64,000 nt of DNA from Gaeumannomyces sp. JS-464 (GCA_002197995.1 NGZR01000005.1:5146001-5210000), one strand, 5' to 3'; counted from the first letter of the stretch, positions 25,072-40,100 are shown. Notes: a model not told the origin generated them from the sequence alone. A program made the numbers and translations.

Positions 25072-28000
25072 TAGTACCTCACGAAGCTAAGCTGATTTGT
25101 GGTAACCACGGAAAGACGTGGTCATGGACAGACACACTTGGGGTATTTTATTTTTTTTCTTTGGGCAAAGTGTCGATTGACAGGGGGTAGCCTGCCACCC
25201 TTTACCAGGGTAGCTGGCTGGGCGGGCTAGGCCTCGGGAGGAAGGACGGGGACGGGCAGGAGTGTGTCGTGTGTGTGCGCGCGCTCGCGCGTGTGCAGTG
25301 GTGGGTGGTGGCCCAAGTGGCTTGACCAGCACGCGTACTACAGCGGCCAGAAGCCTCCCCTCTCAAGAAAATAAAACGGGGAAGCCTGTGTCGGGGGGCC
25401 GGTCCAGAACCGAATCCCTCGTCGCCAACCAAGTGCAGGGGGTCAGGAATCCGGAGAAGCCCCAAGCGAGATCCTCCCAGTTGCAGGGGAAAGTCATACC
25501 GTTCGAACTGGCGGGCTCTTCCTTCACTGAATGCTGAGCTAAGACCACGCGGCTGTCAAAAAGGACGCGACGGGAGACTTGGGCAAAAGGAACCGGAACC
25601 GATGCGAAGGTTTGTGCGAGATCTCGGAACGAATAGATGGACAGGTTGGATGGAGCAAGGACGCAGCACAGGGGATGGGCACGGTTAAAAGGCGTCCCCG
25701 GGAAGATACTGATTCGCAGGGTGGAAGAAGATGGGCAGGTCGGAAGACGACCAGGGGGAGCAAAGTACCCGTGTAGCATATATGTGGGGATTCAATGACA
25801 GCGCGGTGATGGGATATGGTTGGTAATGCGAGGGTGTGCTCGCGGGCAATAGGGGTAATAATATTGGGCAGGTCTGATATAGCTCGACGGTGTGTGATGA
25901 AAAAGTAAATTCTTCTGTTCTCCTCATACCCTGGGGGTCCTGGCCCTGTCGTCCGCTGCTTGCCTGGAGGCAGCCTGCCTGGCACTTGGGACGAGTGCTC
26001 CGTGCTGCTGCTGCACGTACGAGAGGAGGCGGCCCCCTCGAGACGTGTGGAGCGAATCAAGGATGAAGATGGAACCAAGGCATGGGCAGGAGTCGTGAGC
26101 AAGGGGCGAGCCAGCCTGGCTTCCCATTGGCGGCCACTGGCCGTGTGCCCGAGTAGACAAACCAGGGCCAATCACCACCACGGCCCACTTGGAGGCAAGG
26201 GGGCGAGCAGGGGATACGGGGGTGTGCGTGGAAGTGTGAGGGGAGTTGTGGTCAGAGGTGTGTGTGGGGCGCATTGGGTGCATGCATGGGAGGCGGTGTG
26301 TGCGAGGCCCCCCCCTGGCCATTCTCCAACGGATGCAGGCTTGCGCTAGGGTGGCTGGCAGCCCTTGCCTTCCCAAGCCAGAGTCCCTGGTACCTCGGGC
26401 TGGCTGCCTGTTGGGCCAGCCGGACGCGTGCTGCAGCCGCTAAACCCAACGGCTAATGAGAGGAGCAGCCCTGGAGAGTGCTATCGCGCAGCGCAGTGAA
26501 GTCATTTGCTGCGCTGGCGCCGGCGGAGGAGTTGGAGGAGCCGTTCCTCTTTCCTTTCTCTCGCACTCCTCGGCAGCTATCAAGACGAGACTGTCCTGCG
26601 GCCAGTCCATCTGAATCGCTGTGCCGTACCATGTGCCGCTAGACTTGGCATGGGCCTCCTTGCTCGCAACTGTTGCCCCCGAAAGCTGACCAGGCGTGCT
26701 AGCCGTTTCCAAGCAGCACGCAAAACTCTGCCGGTCCCGCCAAGTCCAGACTGGACGATACGGTGCCGGCTCCCAATATGGCTAGTGCGCTTGCTGCCAT
26801 GGGACTGAGAACGTTGTGCTGATATGGACACGCGAGCGTGACACTGGGGTGGCTTGTTGAGGGACGTGAGGTGGAATGAGGGGCTTGCCAACGAAAGTGC
26901 ATCAGATCGCTGCCCACTGGTACTGCCGTTGGTGGTGGCGGGTTCGATTGTAGGCGCCAGGAGCGTTTTCCCAGCCCCGCCGCCGTTGCAAGCCCAGGGG
27001 TCCGTAGTCGACGGCGTGCTTTTTTAGCCCAGGGCATCCAGGCTGGGCTGGCGTGGACGACCCCGGCAGTTTCGCGCTTGCATGGTGGCTACTCAGACAC
27101 AGTCTGCGCCGACTCGAACCACCTCAGCAACCGTCGCACCAAGAACGGCAGCTTCTAACCGTGGGTGCAGCAGTTCCCGTCATTCACGCCCTGGACCAAG
27201 AACGGGAGACTGAACCCAGGCTGTTGACTTGCGGGGAAACACAGCGCATGTCTATGTGTGCTTGCGAGCGAGCGTGCGTGCGTGCGTGTGAATGCGTGCA
27301 ACGGGATGTGTGCGTGCGCGGCTTCGCGGTGGTTCGGTAGGTGCTGGGCGGTACGGGGCGGCGCAGCGCGTCGTGAGGGTGGTGCTGGTGCACAGTACCG
27401 AGCAGGGTCATGGGTTGCCGTCGCAGGGAGGGTGGCTGATCCATCAAACAAAATGTCCTTGCACCCAGATTTGGGACAAACTTGGTGCAGCCATCCACAG
27501 TGCCGTGTCGCAACGGGCGCGCAGTCTGGCACTTGGTGAAACGGGACCCCCCTGCAATTCCCACATGGCCCCTATGCCCATCCCGGTCAAGCTTGCGACA
27601 GGCTTGCAATCTTCTGGAAACGTAGAAGCAACAAGAATAACTCCAGAGCCCCCAAATGCCGCGCCCGCCGACCAAAATATCGTGGCGTGTGCGCGTCTCT
27701 CACTCGAAAGTCGGCGAGGGCCACAGCCAGGGATCGCTGGTCGGCGCTTGTCATGGCGGATCCCCGGGAATTGTGGAGAGCGCCACAGAGCGATTCAGGC
27801 TGTTCCGCGCGGCTTTCCGCCGTTGCGCTGGCGCCTGACAGGTTACCACCGGCCGAGGCCGCCTCGGGACTGCCGGGGCATGGCGGGGGTGGAGTAGAAG
27901 GGCAACACAGGCGGGCTAGGGATCAGATGGGCCGTGACAACCGGAGAGGAGAGAAACGAGGACTGGACGATTTATGTGGCTGGAGGAACAGATAGGGCCA

Positions 28001-31000
28001 TAGCATAGTACAGCACTTACCGAGTCGTTGGGCTCTTCCTTGAACTGGCCGGGGCCTGGCGATTGAGGAGCCATTGCCAATCCCATAGAGGCTGCTGTCG
28101 AGAGGTATTTCGGGCTGTCGGCGAGATGCATCGTTAGTGATTTGCTCGAGTCGCCAGCCGCGCCGGTTACATGCATGTATGACGGCGATCGTTGTGTCCC
28201 CCAACCCATGGGTCCGGTCGGTTACTCTCGAGGGTTGCTCAGGTACTCAGCGGTGCTGTCATGATATGTGGTGGAAGTCGTGGTGCCCCGTCCCATGGGA
28301 AGAAAATTCGCCGGCATGGGTTGTACTGGCACAACCCGAACATCTGGGGGGGTGTGGGGGGAGGGCAGGGGCCGTGCCATGACATTGGGCGACTGCAAGA
28401 CGGACTCACCAGAGAGATGGTTTTTCTTAGGTTTTGCCTCTTGTCGTGGCCCCCTGCAAGTCAATGTTGGCGAGTCTTCCAACTTGGTCGGCTGGGCAGA
28501 GTTCGGAAGGACTGGGCGAGGCCGCTTATCACGAGGTGTGTGACCTTCTCGCCAGAGTCTTTTGGTGCGGTGTTCAAAAACAACCTTCCCGGTTTGAAAC
28601 CAAGACGGTGGCGCGCACTGATTTCTTTAAAGCAAAAAAAACAAAACCGTCAACACGTCTGCGCCTGTCAATCCCTGGTGTCGATTCTGTCGCGTAGCCG
28701 TTTCCGCCTCTGATGTCGGCGACGTCGTAGCAAAACAGAGCTAGCACCACCCCTAGAAGAGGCAAAAAGGGAGGGAAAAGATATGATCTGCTGCTAGGAT
28801 CAAAATAGAACCTGTAGTGCGCGGGAACCATAGAGACGTGGACGGTGAAATAGGAGGACAGAGGCTAGAAATTTGAGCAAATTCATGCGATACCTCAAGT
28901 GGAACTAGGGTGGAACGTTGCCGAGATTGAAACAGGATCGCTTGCACACCTGCAACACCCATGCTTGGAAAAGTCCCGAACGGGTGGCGCATCAGAACAC
29001 CACACCCTGAAACGTAATTTCAGGCCGCAAGCGAACGAACGCGTGCTCGCGCCGCGCTGTCCGCCGCCGCCGAGCGAAGACCAACCAGCAGGAGGCGGGC
29101 TAGGAGAGAGCGAAGAGGGGGGAAAGGGTGGCGTAGACGAGGGATCAACAGTGGAAAAAATAAATAAAAATAATAAATAAAACATAAAGTGAGGAGAAAG
29201 AAGCAGAAGAAATGTGCACATACCAGCTTTCCGATAAGGTTGTCACGAACCGAGAGCGCCGCACACGAAAAGGTCGGTGGTACAGTAGCGCGGCTGGCTG
29301 TGGCACTGGCGGGACTAGGTATCTCTCTGCCATCCGGTCAGTTGGGTTCCTGATTCCATGTCTCGGGCATGGCTCCCACGGACTGGGAGACGGGCGTGGG
29401 GTGAGGTCTTACTTGCAAGCAAGCCACCGGGCTTCAACGTCAGTGCTGGAGGTTGAGACAAGGCGCTATATCGTCCGTGATCTGGAGTTCCCAAAGCAAG
29501 GAGGGAGCAGCTCCTCTGTCGAGAAGAAAAAAAATATTAGTCCATGCACCACCCCTGGGCTGTCAAAAAAGAAGCAAAACATCCTAGTCTGGGCTTTGGT
29601 GCCTAAGGTTGAAAGTTGCGCTTGACATGGGTGCTGGGGTGTGGAAGGGATGCACACGCTTGTGCACCGCTGATGCAGGGTGTCGAAGTGAAGGGGGGCC
29701 ACGCCGAGGCAAGGGTAGATGCGGCGGCACCGACAATTTTATGACGCAATGCTGGAGATGGAATCGCGTCTGTTCTCAACTGCGCGCCTTGTTTAGACGC
29801 GCTCTCGAGTGAATGTTGGGATTCGGCAGGGGAGCATGGAATGGCCCTGGCAGACAAGACCTCGCGGACGCGGGAAGGATGGTTTTTGCCCGTTCTTCAG
29901 TAACGGCAGGGGAAAGCGGGAGAGCAGGCAGCCCGGACCTTGCCACTCAACAACATGACGGGGAAGACCCTCGTGCTATGTGGGATGGGTGCGGCCTGGG
30001 CTTTTCCGGGGACGTGGAGGGAATAAATAGCGGCTAAATGCGCCGGTATCGACGTGCTCAGAGTGTGGCGGATTGGTAAAGTGCAAGTGTGGCCTGCTTG
30101 TGAGGATAATTTCGATTACACAGAAAAGCGCCACCCGAGGACAACAGTGTGACGAGACTCTGGACTTTGGACACACGAGGGGAGGGGAGAAAGAACGAAA
30201 GCTGCATGTGCTCACCTGAACAGACACTAGCAAAGCGCGGAAAATGATTGGGAAGAATCCGCACCCGCACAGGGTGATGCGGAGGGTCTGCGCGCGGGAC
30301 AAATAAAATAAAGCACGAGAGGTGTTAGGGTTGCGAGGGACAGGGTAAAGTGAGGGAAGAAATAACACGGGTTATTGCTCTCAGCCCTAGGAGTAAACGA
30401 GCGTCAGCAACTGGAGCCATCATCTCCTCACATGCTTGATGCGAGGCGCGCACGCGGCGCGCCGCTAATTCGCTTTTGCATGGGAACGTCGCCGCTTTGC
30501 TTACTGGGGGGTGGCAAGTGCCTGGAGCTGAAAGCTCGTCACAAACAAGAAACGTAATAAATGACGTCCGAGCTCTCCGATATAGTCCGGCGACCTGGAA
30601 GCAAGAGGTCGGTCGGTCCAACGTCGTCCCTCTCGTCAGAAAGGGACCCGAGGCCGTGCGTGCGTGCCGCAGCTTTGGTGGTGGCACCGAGCCCCCTCGT
30701 GGCTGAAAGATTATACGATCGGGAGCGAGAACAGCCGCGATCCGGGAGAGACGCTCTCGGGGCTCGTGGGTGAGACCGACAACACACCACAGGCCTGCGG
30801 TGGTGGTGACTTGACGGGTGTCGGGTCCAGGGAAGCAACTGATTGGACCTGTCCCGGGCTGTGCGATCCGATTCCTCCTCAGATATAGTACAGGACCGGT
30901 GTGGCAAGCCCAGAGATCGAGGGACGGCAAGAAGACAGTGTGGGCGGTCGCTGGCGGCGCGCAGTCACCTTGTTCGCCGCGTCCTTGTCCTCGACGCCGC

Positions 31001-31323
31001 TGCTTTTTTTTTTTCTTGTTCTTGATGATGCTTTTGCCTTTCGGGAGTAGCCACAGGCCAAATCCAGGATGGCACTGTTGGAATCGTAGCCAGTTCGTGC
31101 CAAAATGCAGATGGACAGGGATGATCGTAATCAGCGGCCGTTGCAAGCTAAAAGCAAGTGCACAAGTGTCAGGACAGATTCCAATGCCGTCTTCGGGCTG
31201 CGCTAAGCCAATAGCTGAGAAGGCGCAGGAGGTGCAGCCAGATTTTTCCTGCACTTCGTTTTTTATTTCTTTGTGTTTGTGTGTGGCAGTTGTTTATTTT
31301 CTTCTCTCCCTTTGATTACCCGA

Positions 31324-31428
31324 CCCCTCTCTCTCTCTCTCTCTCTCTTTTTTTTCTTTCTTTTTTTTCTCTTTTCTTCCTTTTTTTTTTGCCTCTCTCC
31401 CCCTCTTCCAATTTCTTCTCCTCCCGCC
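31324..31428 (+). repeat. CT dinucleotide and polypyrimidine tract
   Basis: (CT)n at about 31326-31348 continues into mixed T/C runs to about 31428, over 90% pyrimidine. In filamentous fungi such tracts often precede transcription start sites on the same strand, but no plus-strand gene follows nearby. Confidence 0.75.
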
Positions 31429-34400
31429 CAAATCAGTTATCCGGAGGAAGGAGCGGACGACCGCCGATCAGAAGGACCGTGCACGCGACCACCGCCTGAG
31501 TCGGATATGGGAACCCGTATCCAAACACTCCCACTTGACCCAAACGAGCTCTGGCCGCCCAATCTGCTACTTGCAAAAGTCTCTAGCTATGGGTAACGCA
31601 GGCTGGACTGGGAGGTGACTCTGGAATGTGGTTCATGTGTTTTTGTTTCCCTCTTTTTGTTCGTTTTCCGACCAAGAGAATGGCTCGCGATACACAAAGA
31701 TCACGACCTATGGAGTGTCACTAGCACAGTCGAAGCCCGGGCCGCATGTTTGCGCTTATAAAATCCAGCTGGAAAGGAACGATGGATATCTTGTCTTCCA
31801 ACAGGGATGCGAGTGGGAGCGAGGTGCCACGAGGCATGGTGTTGATGGAACCCGACATTACGGGACGCCACGAACCGCACACTATCGCAGCGAAGGCTGG
31901 CTTTGTGTGTGTGATGTAAGTTGGAGCACGTGAAGGGCTGGGTATGTGTAGATCAACGGTCGCAAGCCGCCAGCTCGATTCTCAAACTAACATAAATAGA
32001 ACCTTGCACGGTCGGGGCAAAACCGCCATGTTCTATTTTATCGATATTGTGACGGGGAGGCCTGCGGCTAGTCCGTCCAGGGGCTAGCGAGGCCAAGCCG
32101 GCCTAAGCAAGGGGTTGGGGGCGGGTAAGAACGCCTTCGTCCACAGCTGATTTCTGTCATCTGTTGCTTGGACCGCATTCGTGAAAAGATACCATCTCAT
32201 GAAAACCGACAAGCCCAACGAGCGGGCAGCAAGAAACTGACATGGGCCTCACATTCCACCCTCAAGCAGGGATCGCGGGAAGAGGGGCCAGGGTTCATCT
32301 GTTCATGCCAACGAAAACCCTTTGGCCATTGATTACACGTTGGAGTTGGATGGTCTTCACACTGAGGATGGAATGTGTGGGTCGGACTTGCGGTGCAGGA
32401 AGCACTACAGGGGTGGTAGGCCAAAAGCACAGCTGCGGGAAGTTGGCGCAGGACCAGAGGTGACTGACAGGGATGGGACAGGAAATCAATCCTTGGTGGC
32501 CCGGGGTGCTGGGCCGGGGCTTGCAGCGTGGGATGCTAGCGGGGCCCGGGTGGATGCTTGGGCCAAAATTGACGAACCGAAAGGAAAAAGGAATTGGGGG
32601 ACGTTTGAGATGGGGCTCCAAAGTCACCCTCGAGGTTTTCTGCTCCATGGCTGTCCGGTCTCAATCCATCGAGCACACGGCCACGGCTGGGGAAACAATC
32701 ACTGGGTCCTCTGGGGCACATGTGGTCTTTTGCACGCCTTGTTTGCTTAACACAGAGCTTAATATGCCGGGTATGGCCATCAAGGGCAAGGCACTCATTC
32801 GATATGAACAGGCCTCAGCCTCAATGCCGTTCTGCATACGACGCAGTCGGGAGAAACAATCTCAAAATTTGCATGTGCACGGGATGTGTGTGTGGATGGG
32901 GGGACGGAAATACGACATGAGCGTGGCGGCGAGGGGCGAGGGATGGAGGGAGAGAGAACAGACAGCCGTTGGCACAGCCTCGGACGAGAGCTGCAAGTCG
33001 GATGTGACAGCTGCGGTTGGTGCATTTTCTCCCAGCCTAGTGTCCGCCGCTGATCATCCTGCAAATGTGCACGAACCATGGGATACGCTTTGCCGGCGCG
33101 CGTCAATGGAAACGGCTCGGCCACTTTCGGTTCTAGGAATGCGACACGACGCCCAACCGGGAATAATGATATTGATATTGGGCGGAGTGGCTCGCATACA
33201 TGTCGAAAGCCAGCGTAAAAGAAGAAAGAAAAAGGCTCAACTTGTGGTGTGGGTGGTCTGAGCCACGCCAACATGCTCCTGACGCGAAGTGGGTGTGCCA
33301 GACAAAATAATCGCGCATGTCAACGCAAGCAACATCGGGAGAGGAGGGCATGCCGTCGTAATACCTGCTACCCCTGACGTCGGCATGCCTCCCTCCATCT
33401 TGCCCGATCCTTCCAAACAAACCATCTATGCACCACCACACGCTGCTTTACCTGTCGGGTTTGTGTTTTCGGTGGAAACACTTAGAGCTACAGAGGTGTG
33501 GTATCTCTGCACAATGACCTAATCTCGTTTGCTTTATTTTCTCTTTCTCCGTCTCGGCTTGCCAGTTGGTGGATTAGGGGCGCCGGCACCATCAATTTGA
33601 TGTCGGCCAGCGTTAAACAAGTGTCAGATGCCGTTTCGCAACTACCAAATGGCTTCTTCTCCTGGCACTATGGGCGATCATTGCATGATGGTGCGAACAC
33701 GGGGTGGATACGCCTCCGCGAAGCATGAACCTAAGCGGCAATCCTATTTTGGGGCGAAGTTTTTCTTGCTCCTTTTGCTTTTTGCCTCGTCATTTGTCGC
33801 CATCTCTCAAACTCTGGACAGACCTTTATCCCTTCGAATCGGTCGTTCTATAAATGTCCACCCAGTCAGATAGCAGTGACCAAAACGCCGTGACCAACTA
33901 TTTGGTCGCTTCGTGGATGTGCATTCCCCGATGCGGTTCGCACTGGCCACGGCTGCACCAATCCTTGAGCCGGCAGCTCGGAAGCCCAGCCTATTCGACT
34001 GGTAATGACTCCATTGATCGAGACGCAACCGGCCAGGGTAAGCAACCATCAACATCTTCGGGCGTGGCCTGTCCATCCGTTCACGCACACCGTGAGGACC
34101 CATGATGACCACAGGGCCCTGCAGCCCATTCATCGTCCCGCAGAGAATGGATGGGGATGACCAGGCGGGCGGGCTAGAGCGTGCGGAGAGACGAGGATGT
34201 TGCACAACGGCGCTGGTTGATAAACGGGCGCGAATGCCCAGGGGTGTGAGGGGCACAAAAAGGCTAGGTTACCAGGTATGCTGCATTGTTATGCAGGCCA
34301 TCCCGCTCTGCTGGGACGGGCTGGAGACTGGGAGAGGGAGAGGCCTTGCCAGCAGTCCCTGTCGCTCCAAAGCCATCCCGCCCTCCTGGTCGCGCTGGTG

Positions 34401-37400
34401 GTGGGCAGTCCCACTCCATCAACCTTGCTCTGGAGTCGGTTCCCTGTCAGGTCTTTGCTCGGAGATTTGCCGCCTGGCTGAGCAGGCACTGCAAGCTGGG
34501 TGGGCGACCAGGGGTTCGAGTTATCCCCAAGCCAGCCAGCACCCAGGCAGCTGCTAGGTACGCCAAATGTGACCCCTTGCCAGAGGCTTCCCCAATGAAC
34601 CGTTCTGGGTGGCAGGCCCTCTCCCGAGCATCTGGAGTTTGTGCAAGGTACGGCGGGCGGGAGTTCAAGAGGCCCTTGATCCCGAACCTCCACGTTCCCT
34701 CCAGGGGGTTGACAGCCACGCAAAGAGCTCAGGCTTTCGGACGCTCTGAGGCTGGAGGGGCCCTGATGTTGGTTCACTAGCTCACGGGGATTGGTGGAGC
34801 CGGCACAAGCCATCAACCGAAGGCGCTGCCGTGAACGGTAACTAGAGGCGACGCTTGGGGGCGTTGGCGTCGGGCCCTCGAGCCAGGTCACAGTGAGAAA
34901 GGGGGTGGCATCACACCGGCGCGCGTCCCAATCTCCCCTAGACCAACGGACGCACGCCAGATTAACGTCGCAGTTTGCTCATTTTGTCAGCTACCCCGAG
35001 CGCATGGAAGAAGCGCTGACGATGGAGACCAAAGTACCGACACGAGAAGACAGAAAAAATCAAAGGCTCTGGACAATACGGATCGGACAATTCCTGCAAT
35101 ACGGAGCAGAGAGTAATTGCAGGTGGTCGATGGCAATCAATTCTACACACTGTTGTGTCGTCGGTCGCGTCCCATCTGACTTTTACGAGCAAGCGGGTCC
35201 TTGACTTTTGTTTTCCCCAATCTGCACAGCCAATCGGCCAAAAATTGGCAAGGAATTACACGAAAAGGGGGGGCCTGCGCCGGCAGCATCCCCGATTGCA
35301 GCGTCAAGGTCACTAGTACCTCGACGGTGGCCCCTGCCGTGGTCGCTACAGATTGGAAGGAGGGGCGTGCAAAATTAGGGGGAACCCTCGCTCATTGCCC
35401 GTCCATCCAGGGTGGGGCGGTCGATTCTGCGCTAGCGACGGATGGGGCTCGAGTGCCACCAGCGAGGCTGCGGCCACGCCCTGCCGCGGGGGTGCGTCTA
35501 AATAACGTGACCGTTCGATTTGGTTTTCACCGGCTGGCCCACCTCCAGACCGAATCACACCAGCCGGGGGACACTCTCCTCTGGCCGCCGAGACCACAGG
35601 TCGAAGCCGAGGGCATTGCTGGTGGGGTTGTCTTGTCAAACAAAGTTTCCACACCGTTGGAGCCTGATGCGACGGTACCAGTTGCAGCGCGCAGAGAAAA
35701 GGAGCTCGGCAGGTTCCATCCCGGGCGCCGCAAAAAACAGCCCAACCCCAGCTTGGCTGGGCCGTCGGCGTCTGGATGCAAAAAGACCGACCGATCCAGA
35801 AATAGAAGAAACAAAATAAACAAAAAAGAGAGGGGGCAAAGTGCCCGGGTGGGGGATGGATGGGTCGAGTACGAGGCACCGAAAAAAGGAGGGAGACGCT
35901 GAGTGTGAGAGAATGCAGACAACCAACGCCGATCCGACGGCACGATGCGATGCCAGACTGACTCGGCCGTCGCCTCAGCAAACACAACAGGAAACCGGCC
36001 GGTCGTCCGTGCTTCCAATATTACGGCAGACGGAGTGTCCGCAGGTGTTGTGTTGCACTACGCCACAGGCCAGCTGGGCTCGCAATCTCATCTCGCTCTT
36101 CTCCGCAAAGTTCGCGAACGAGCTTGTTTGCAGTCATCTGGCCGCCAGCCTCGAGATACGGTCCCCGTTGCGGGATATCGGACTGGACCCGGCGTCGAGG
36201 CAATTATGCATATATCCACAATGGTGAGCAAATACGGACGGCTGGCGGGAGGCCCTTACCCGGCGGTCACAACTTATCGATCGGACGTCAGGTGGTGGAA
36301 CTGTGGTATTCTGTCCGTCCGTTAGGTGCTAGGTGGCCTTGTCGTCCGTCCACGCTCCACGCTCTCCCCACATGACGACCTCGCTTGAATTATCGAATTT
36401 GGGCCTGGTAGCCGCGCATCTCGATGTCAATCTCTTCGGACGCGTTTGTCGTTGCTCGCTCCTTCCTCCGACTCCCGGCAGTTTGACGCTACGCCAACCC
36501 CAGAGCACGTCTGCCATGGAAATCGATGACTCGAGAGCAGTCTGATCGGGGCGCCCGTTTGCCCGTTTTTGGCAGGCTGCTCCGCGCGGCTGCGTTGAGG
36601 GAGCTTGGGCCTTTTTTTTTCTTTCTTCCTTTCCTTCCGTCTCTCTCTCTCCCTCTGCTTTGCTGCATCACCCTCCTCGCGTTTTTTTTTTTTTTTTTAT
36701 GTTTGCAATGTTTTGCTCAAAAACGGAAACGCGGCGGCATGACCTCCCCCTCCGCTCGCCTTGGCTACTCGGTCGTTCTGTCTCAACCCCACCCCTCGAA
36801 ACCCTCACCGATATTTGGTGGCTGACAGTTTCAATCCGGCCGCCGGCTTCGTTCCGGCAGACCCGGTACCCCGTCCTCTCTCTGGCCTTGGCTTTTTCTG
36901 GCGTTGCGCTTTTCCCGCGCTGGCCTCGCTGGGGCGTGAATACGGTAACGGTCGGTGTGACGTGTGTTTGTTCACTTGCTGTCTGCCCGCCTGAAGCCTA
37001 GCCGCGTGAATCCATCGCATCGATGCTACGGCAGTCCAGCCCCAGTCTGCCGCCGATAGGCCTCGGTTTTATGACATGGAATCCTTCGAGAGATCGCAGA
37101 CCCCCAGAAGCCAAGGGTCGCAGAACAGGACATGGGTGGCGGCCGCAAGATCTGGCCGCCAGCCCCTCTTCAGTCCTCCCCCCTGTTTCAACCTGGTCCA
37201 GCAGAAAGCACAAGGCCCCATCGCCCCGTGCAAGCATGACCTTGAAGCGAGCTGCGGCTCCGGGGAGAAGCCGCCCTCACCTAACAAACCGGGGAACGTC
37301 CGTCCTGTCGTTTGCTGGCTGTCAATAAGCCTTGCTATTCTGCCGAACCTGCCTCTGTGGCTCTCCTCCCCTCCGCCCTTGCCCTTGCCCGGTCCAGCGC

Positions 37401-37512
37401 AAGATATGCTGCCAGCCCGTCCCCAGCCAGCCACCACCACCCATTGCCCGCTCAGTCCCCTGCCTGGCCATCCGTCCCCAGAAACCGCTGTGCACATTTT
37501 CAGCCTTATGGC

Positions 37513-37533
37513 TTTTTTTTTTTTTTTTTTTTT
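37513..37533 (+). repeat. Poly-T run, 21 nt
   Basis: Twenty-one T in gene-free DNA, after cttatggc. Confidence 0.8.
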
Positions 37534-40100
37534 GCAAGCCTCCATGTCCCTGCACAACCTCCTTGACCGCAGACGAACTTGCCGTACCCAAGTTCAGATG
37601 GCACGCAATCATCCCTCTTCGCAAACCCTCCAGGGGGACTGGATCCTCTCTTGCTATTGAAAGGCCATGACGATATCAAATCCGTTTCCGTAGCATTTCC
37701 ACCTCACAGCTCACATCTGATGGTGCCACGCAATCTTTCCAGGCGTCCCAAACTCGAATTGGATGGAATGTCGGGTTTTCCTATGCCGCCAAGTGCATAC
37801 GCGAGAAGCACCCAAGTACGAAGTCGCATCCCAAGATTACCAATCATGTTCGAATTGGCCCTCCACGGTCTGCAGGAAGGGGCAGCAGCAGGGGTTTTGG
37901 GCTGGCTGAGGGGAGAAAAGCCTCCCACCGTTGGAGAAGCAGGAGAGCTGCTACTGCAGGCATGGTCGAAGGCTGCTGCAACCCCCACGACTTTTTTGTG
38001 TGGCAGGCGAGAAAAGTGTGGGTGGGTTTTGAGCTGTCGATCTGTTTCGACTTCGCACAGCAAACTGGCCGTCAATGATCCATCACGAAAAGAAATGGTC
38101 ATGATTTCTCCTCGAAAAGAAAAGAAAGACCGCAGCTACGCCATACGCACGCACCACCGCGTCGTATGAAAGAAGCAAATCATGTGGGCTCATCAAATAT
38201 CCGAGGTTTACGCCGGTTGTCAGACGTAATAATTTCAAAGATGGATGGAAGCGGCGGAAGCAGCTTGGCCCGTCCCCGTCTCCCTTCCAGACTACTCTTT
38301 ACTCCACCCGTATCGCCGATCATCAACGGGGGCCAAGGAACAAAGCGCGGACCAGCTGGTTCCTGCTGACCCCTTTCCCGCCTTTTTTCTTCTTCTCCCC
38401 ATCTTCTTCCTTTTCTCTGCCGCACCCCTTGTCGCTGCTTGTTTGCTGTTATCCGCGGGAAGCCAGGCACCCAGGCCGGTACTAAGTACATGGGGGAGAA
38501 CATGGGCCTTTCACTCTGGCCCCCAACCCACCGAAAGAAGGTGGTGACAAGGGGCAAGCGACGCGCAGTTGATTTGTCTGTTCGCAGCTTGACCGCCCAA
38601 CCAACATGCGGGTACTAAGGAGGGCCGGGCTGGTGTCAAGGGAGAGAGGTGAGCGTTGCCGGCAGGCCGGGGAACGAGGTCCCGGGTCGACATCTCTCAC
38701 CGCACGGCCTCGTCGACAAGCAAAAAAAGAAAAGATGGCTTGGAGATGGTCGGTGATCTTCTCCCTTGCTCTCTTATTCCAGCCACAATTGCCACGACTG
38801 TTGTGATTCCATCCACAGCTCGGCTAGCTGGCTACCCAATCGCAACACGCCAACACAAACGAGCCATTTTCCCTCCCTCACCTCCATCACACCCCCTCCT
38901 TCCCACCACCTAGTGCTGTATCTTCACTATCTCCCTTCTTATTCTTCACCGCCAGCCCGAAAGGTCAAGAGGCGGGAGGATGGAGGGTGGCGGGCCGAGG
39001 AATGTCAGGTTTGCCAGCCGGAAGGCGCGCGTTCCGCCGTCTCCAATTATTGGCCTCATTACTTTCCTTCCCACACCCCCAATATCTTACATACCTACCT
39101 ACTACCTGCTCTTTTCACTGCGCTGCATGATTTGCTGTTCCATCGCTCGTGTTTGGAGCCCGCTAGGACCAACTTGGGAGGATTCATCCCCACGCCACGC
39201 CACGCGCCGCGGGCTGTCTTGTCTGTCCGTGCCCGCCCGGGTCAGGGTGGTTGGCTGAACAGAGAGCAAGCCTGGTTTTGGCGACTCACAAAAGTCTGTG
39301 CTGTGCTTTGGTCTGTGTGGTTTTCTGGTCTTCTGTGAAGTCGAGTGGCTTCGAGTGACAGTCACCGTTTTCCCGCCACAAATAACAGTCGCCGGGAATC
39401 ATGCCCTGAGGCCTAGGTTGGAACGTATCTTGCTGCAGGTCTCCGGCACGCTTGCGCTTTCCTCCTTCCGTGCGCTCGCCTTGAGTGTGGGTTATGCTGT
39501 AAACCTACACGGTGGGCTCAACGGCTAGCGCGGCCGGCAAGTGTTTTTCTTTTTTTCTTTTTTTTTTTCCTTCTGTTGCTCGATATTGGAGTTGCTGCTA
39601 TTATCGGGTATGCATCCTCACCGTGTTTTCCAATGATCCGCGGCCTAATGCACGCGCATGTATGCATGGTCTGATGTTGGATATTCCAGATGGGTTGTAA
39701 AATTATAGCGCAGTGAGCCCTCCTTCAAAAATGTTTCCCCATCCCATCCATCCCATCCATGCACGGCAGTGCTCGCTTCAACAAGGGCAGTGAGAGAAGA
39801 CCCTTGACGCACCCGCCTGGTCTGCCTGGCCCTTGAGGCGGGAATGCAGTTGGGGCCGACAGGCTGGCGGGCGCGGCGGCGCGGGCGCGGGCAACAAACC
39901 CTCTCAACCCCCTGCCTGCGCTAGCTTCCGCCTCTCCCACCAGGCCCCAGGCGCAAGGGTGACAGGAGAGAGAGACCCCTTCCCCCAGTCAAACCCAGCC
40001 CTCCCCTTTTCCTGTTCCCGCTTTGCTCTGGGTCTTCAATTATTCCGGCACCCGATGGAGCAGCGTAACATCGAAACACACGCAAAAAAAGAGCCCAGCC

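Noticed and set aside
27105..27130. tRNA-like B-box on the minus strand (ggttcgagtc)
   Set aside because: One mismatch to the B-box and no stem pairing around it; no A-box or acceptor stem.
30325..31254. 309-codon minus-strand ORF in the large spacer
   Set aside because: Mixed composition with no domain motif, low-complexity Lys run from a poly-T/CT tract on the other strand, no supporting splice structure. Length alone is expected in GC-rich DNA.
32473..33261. 262-codon plus-strand ORF
   Set aside because: No recognisable motif, Gly/Trp-rich composition typical of GT-rich spacer, ends in a poly-A-derived Lys run.
34505..34530. tRNA T-arm-like ggggttcgagttatcccc
   Set aside because: Loop is too long for a T-arm and no cloverleaf can be drawn from the flanks.
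35201..35902. 233-codon plus-strand ORF
   Set aside because: Open mainly through GC bias; overlapped by equally long open frames on the other strand; no family features.
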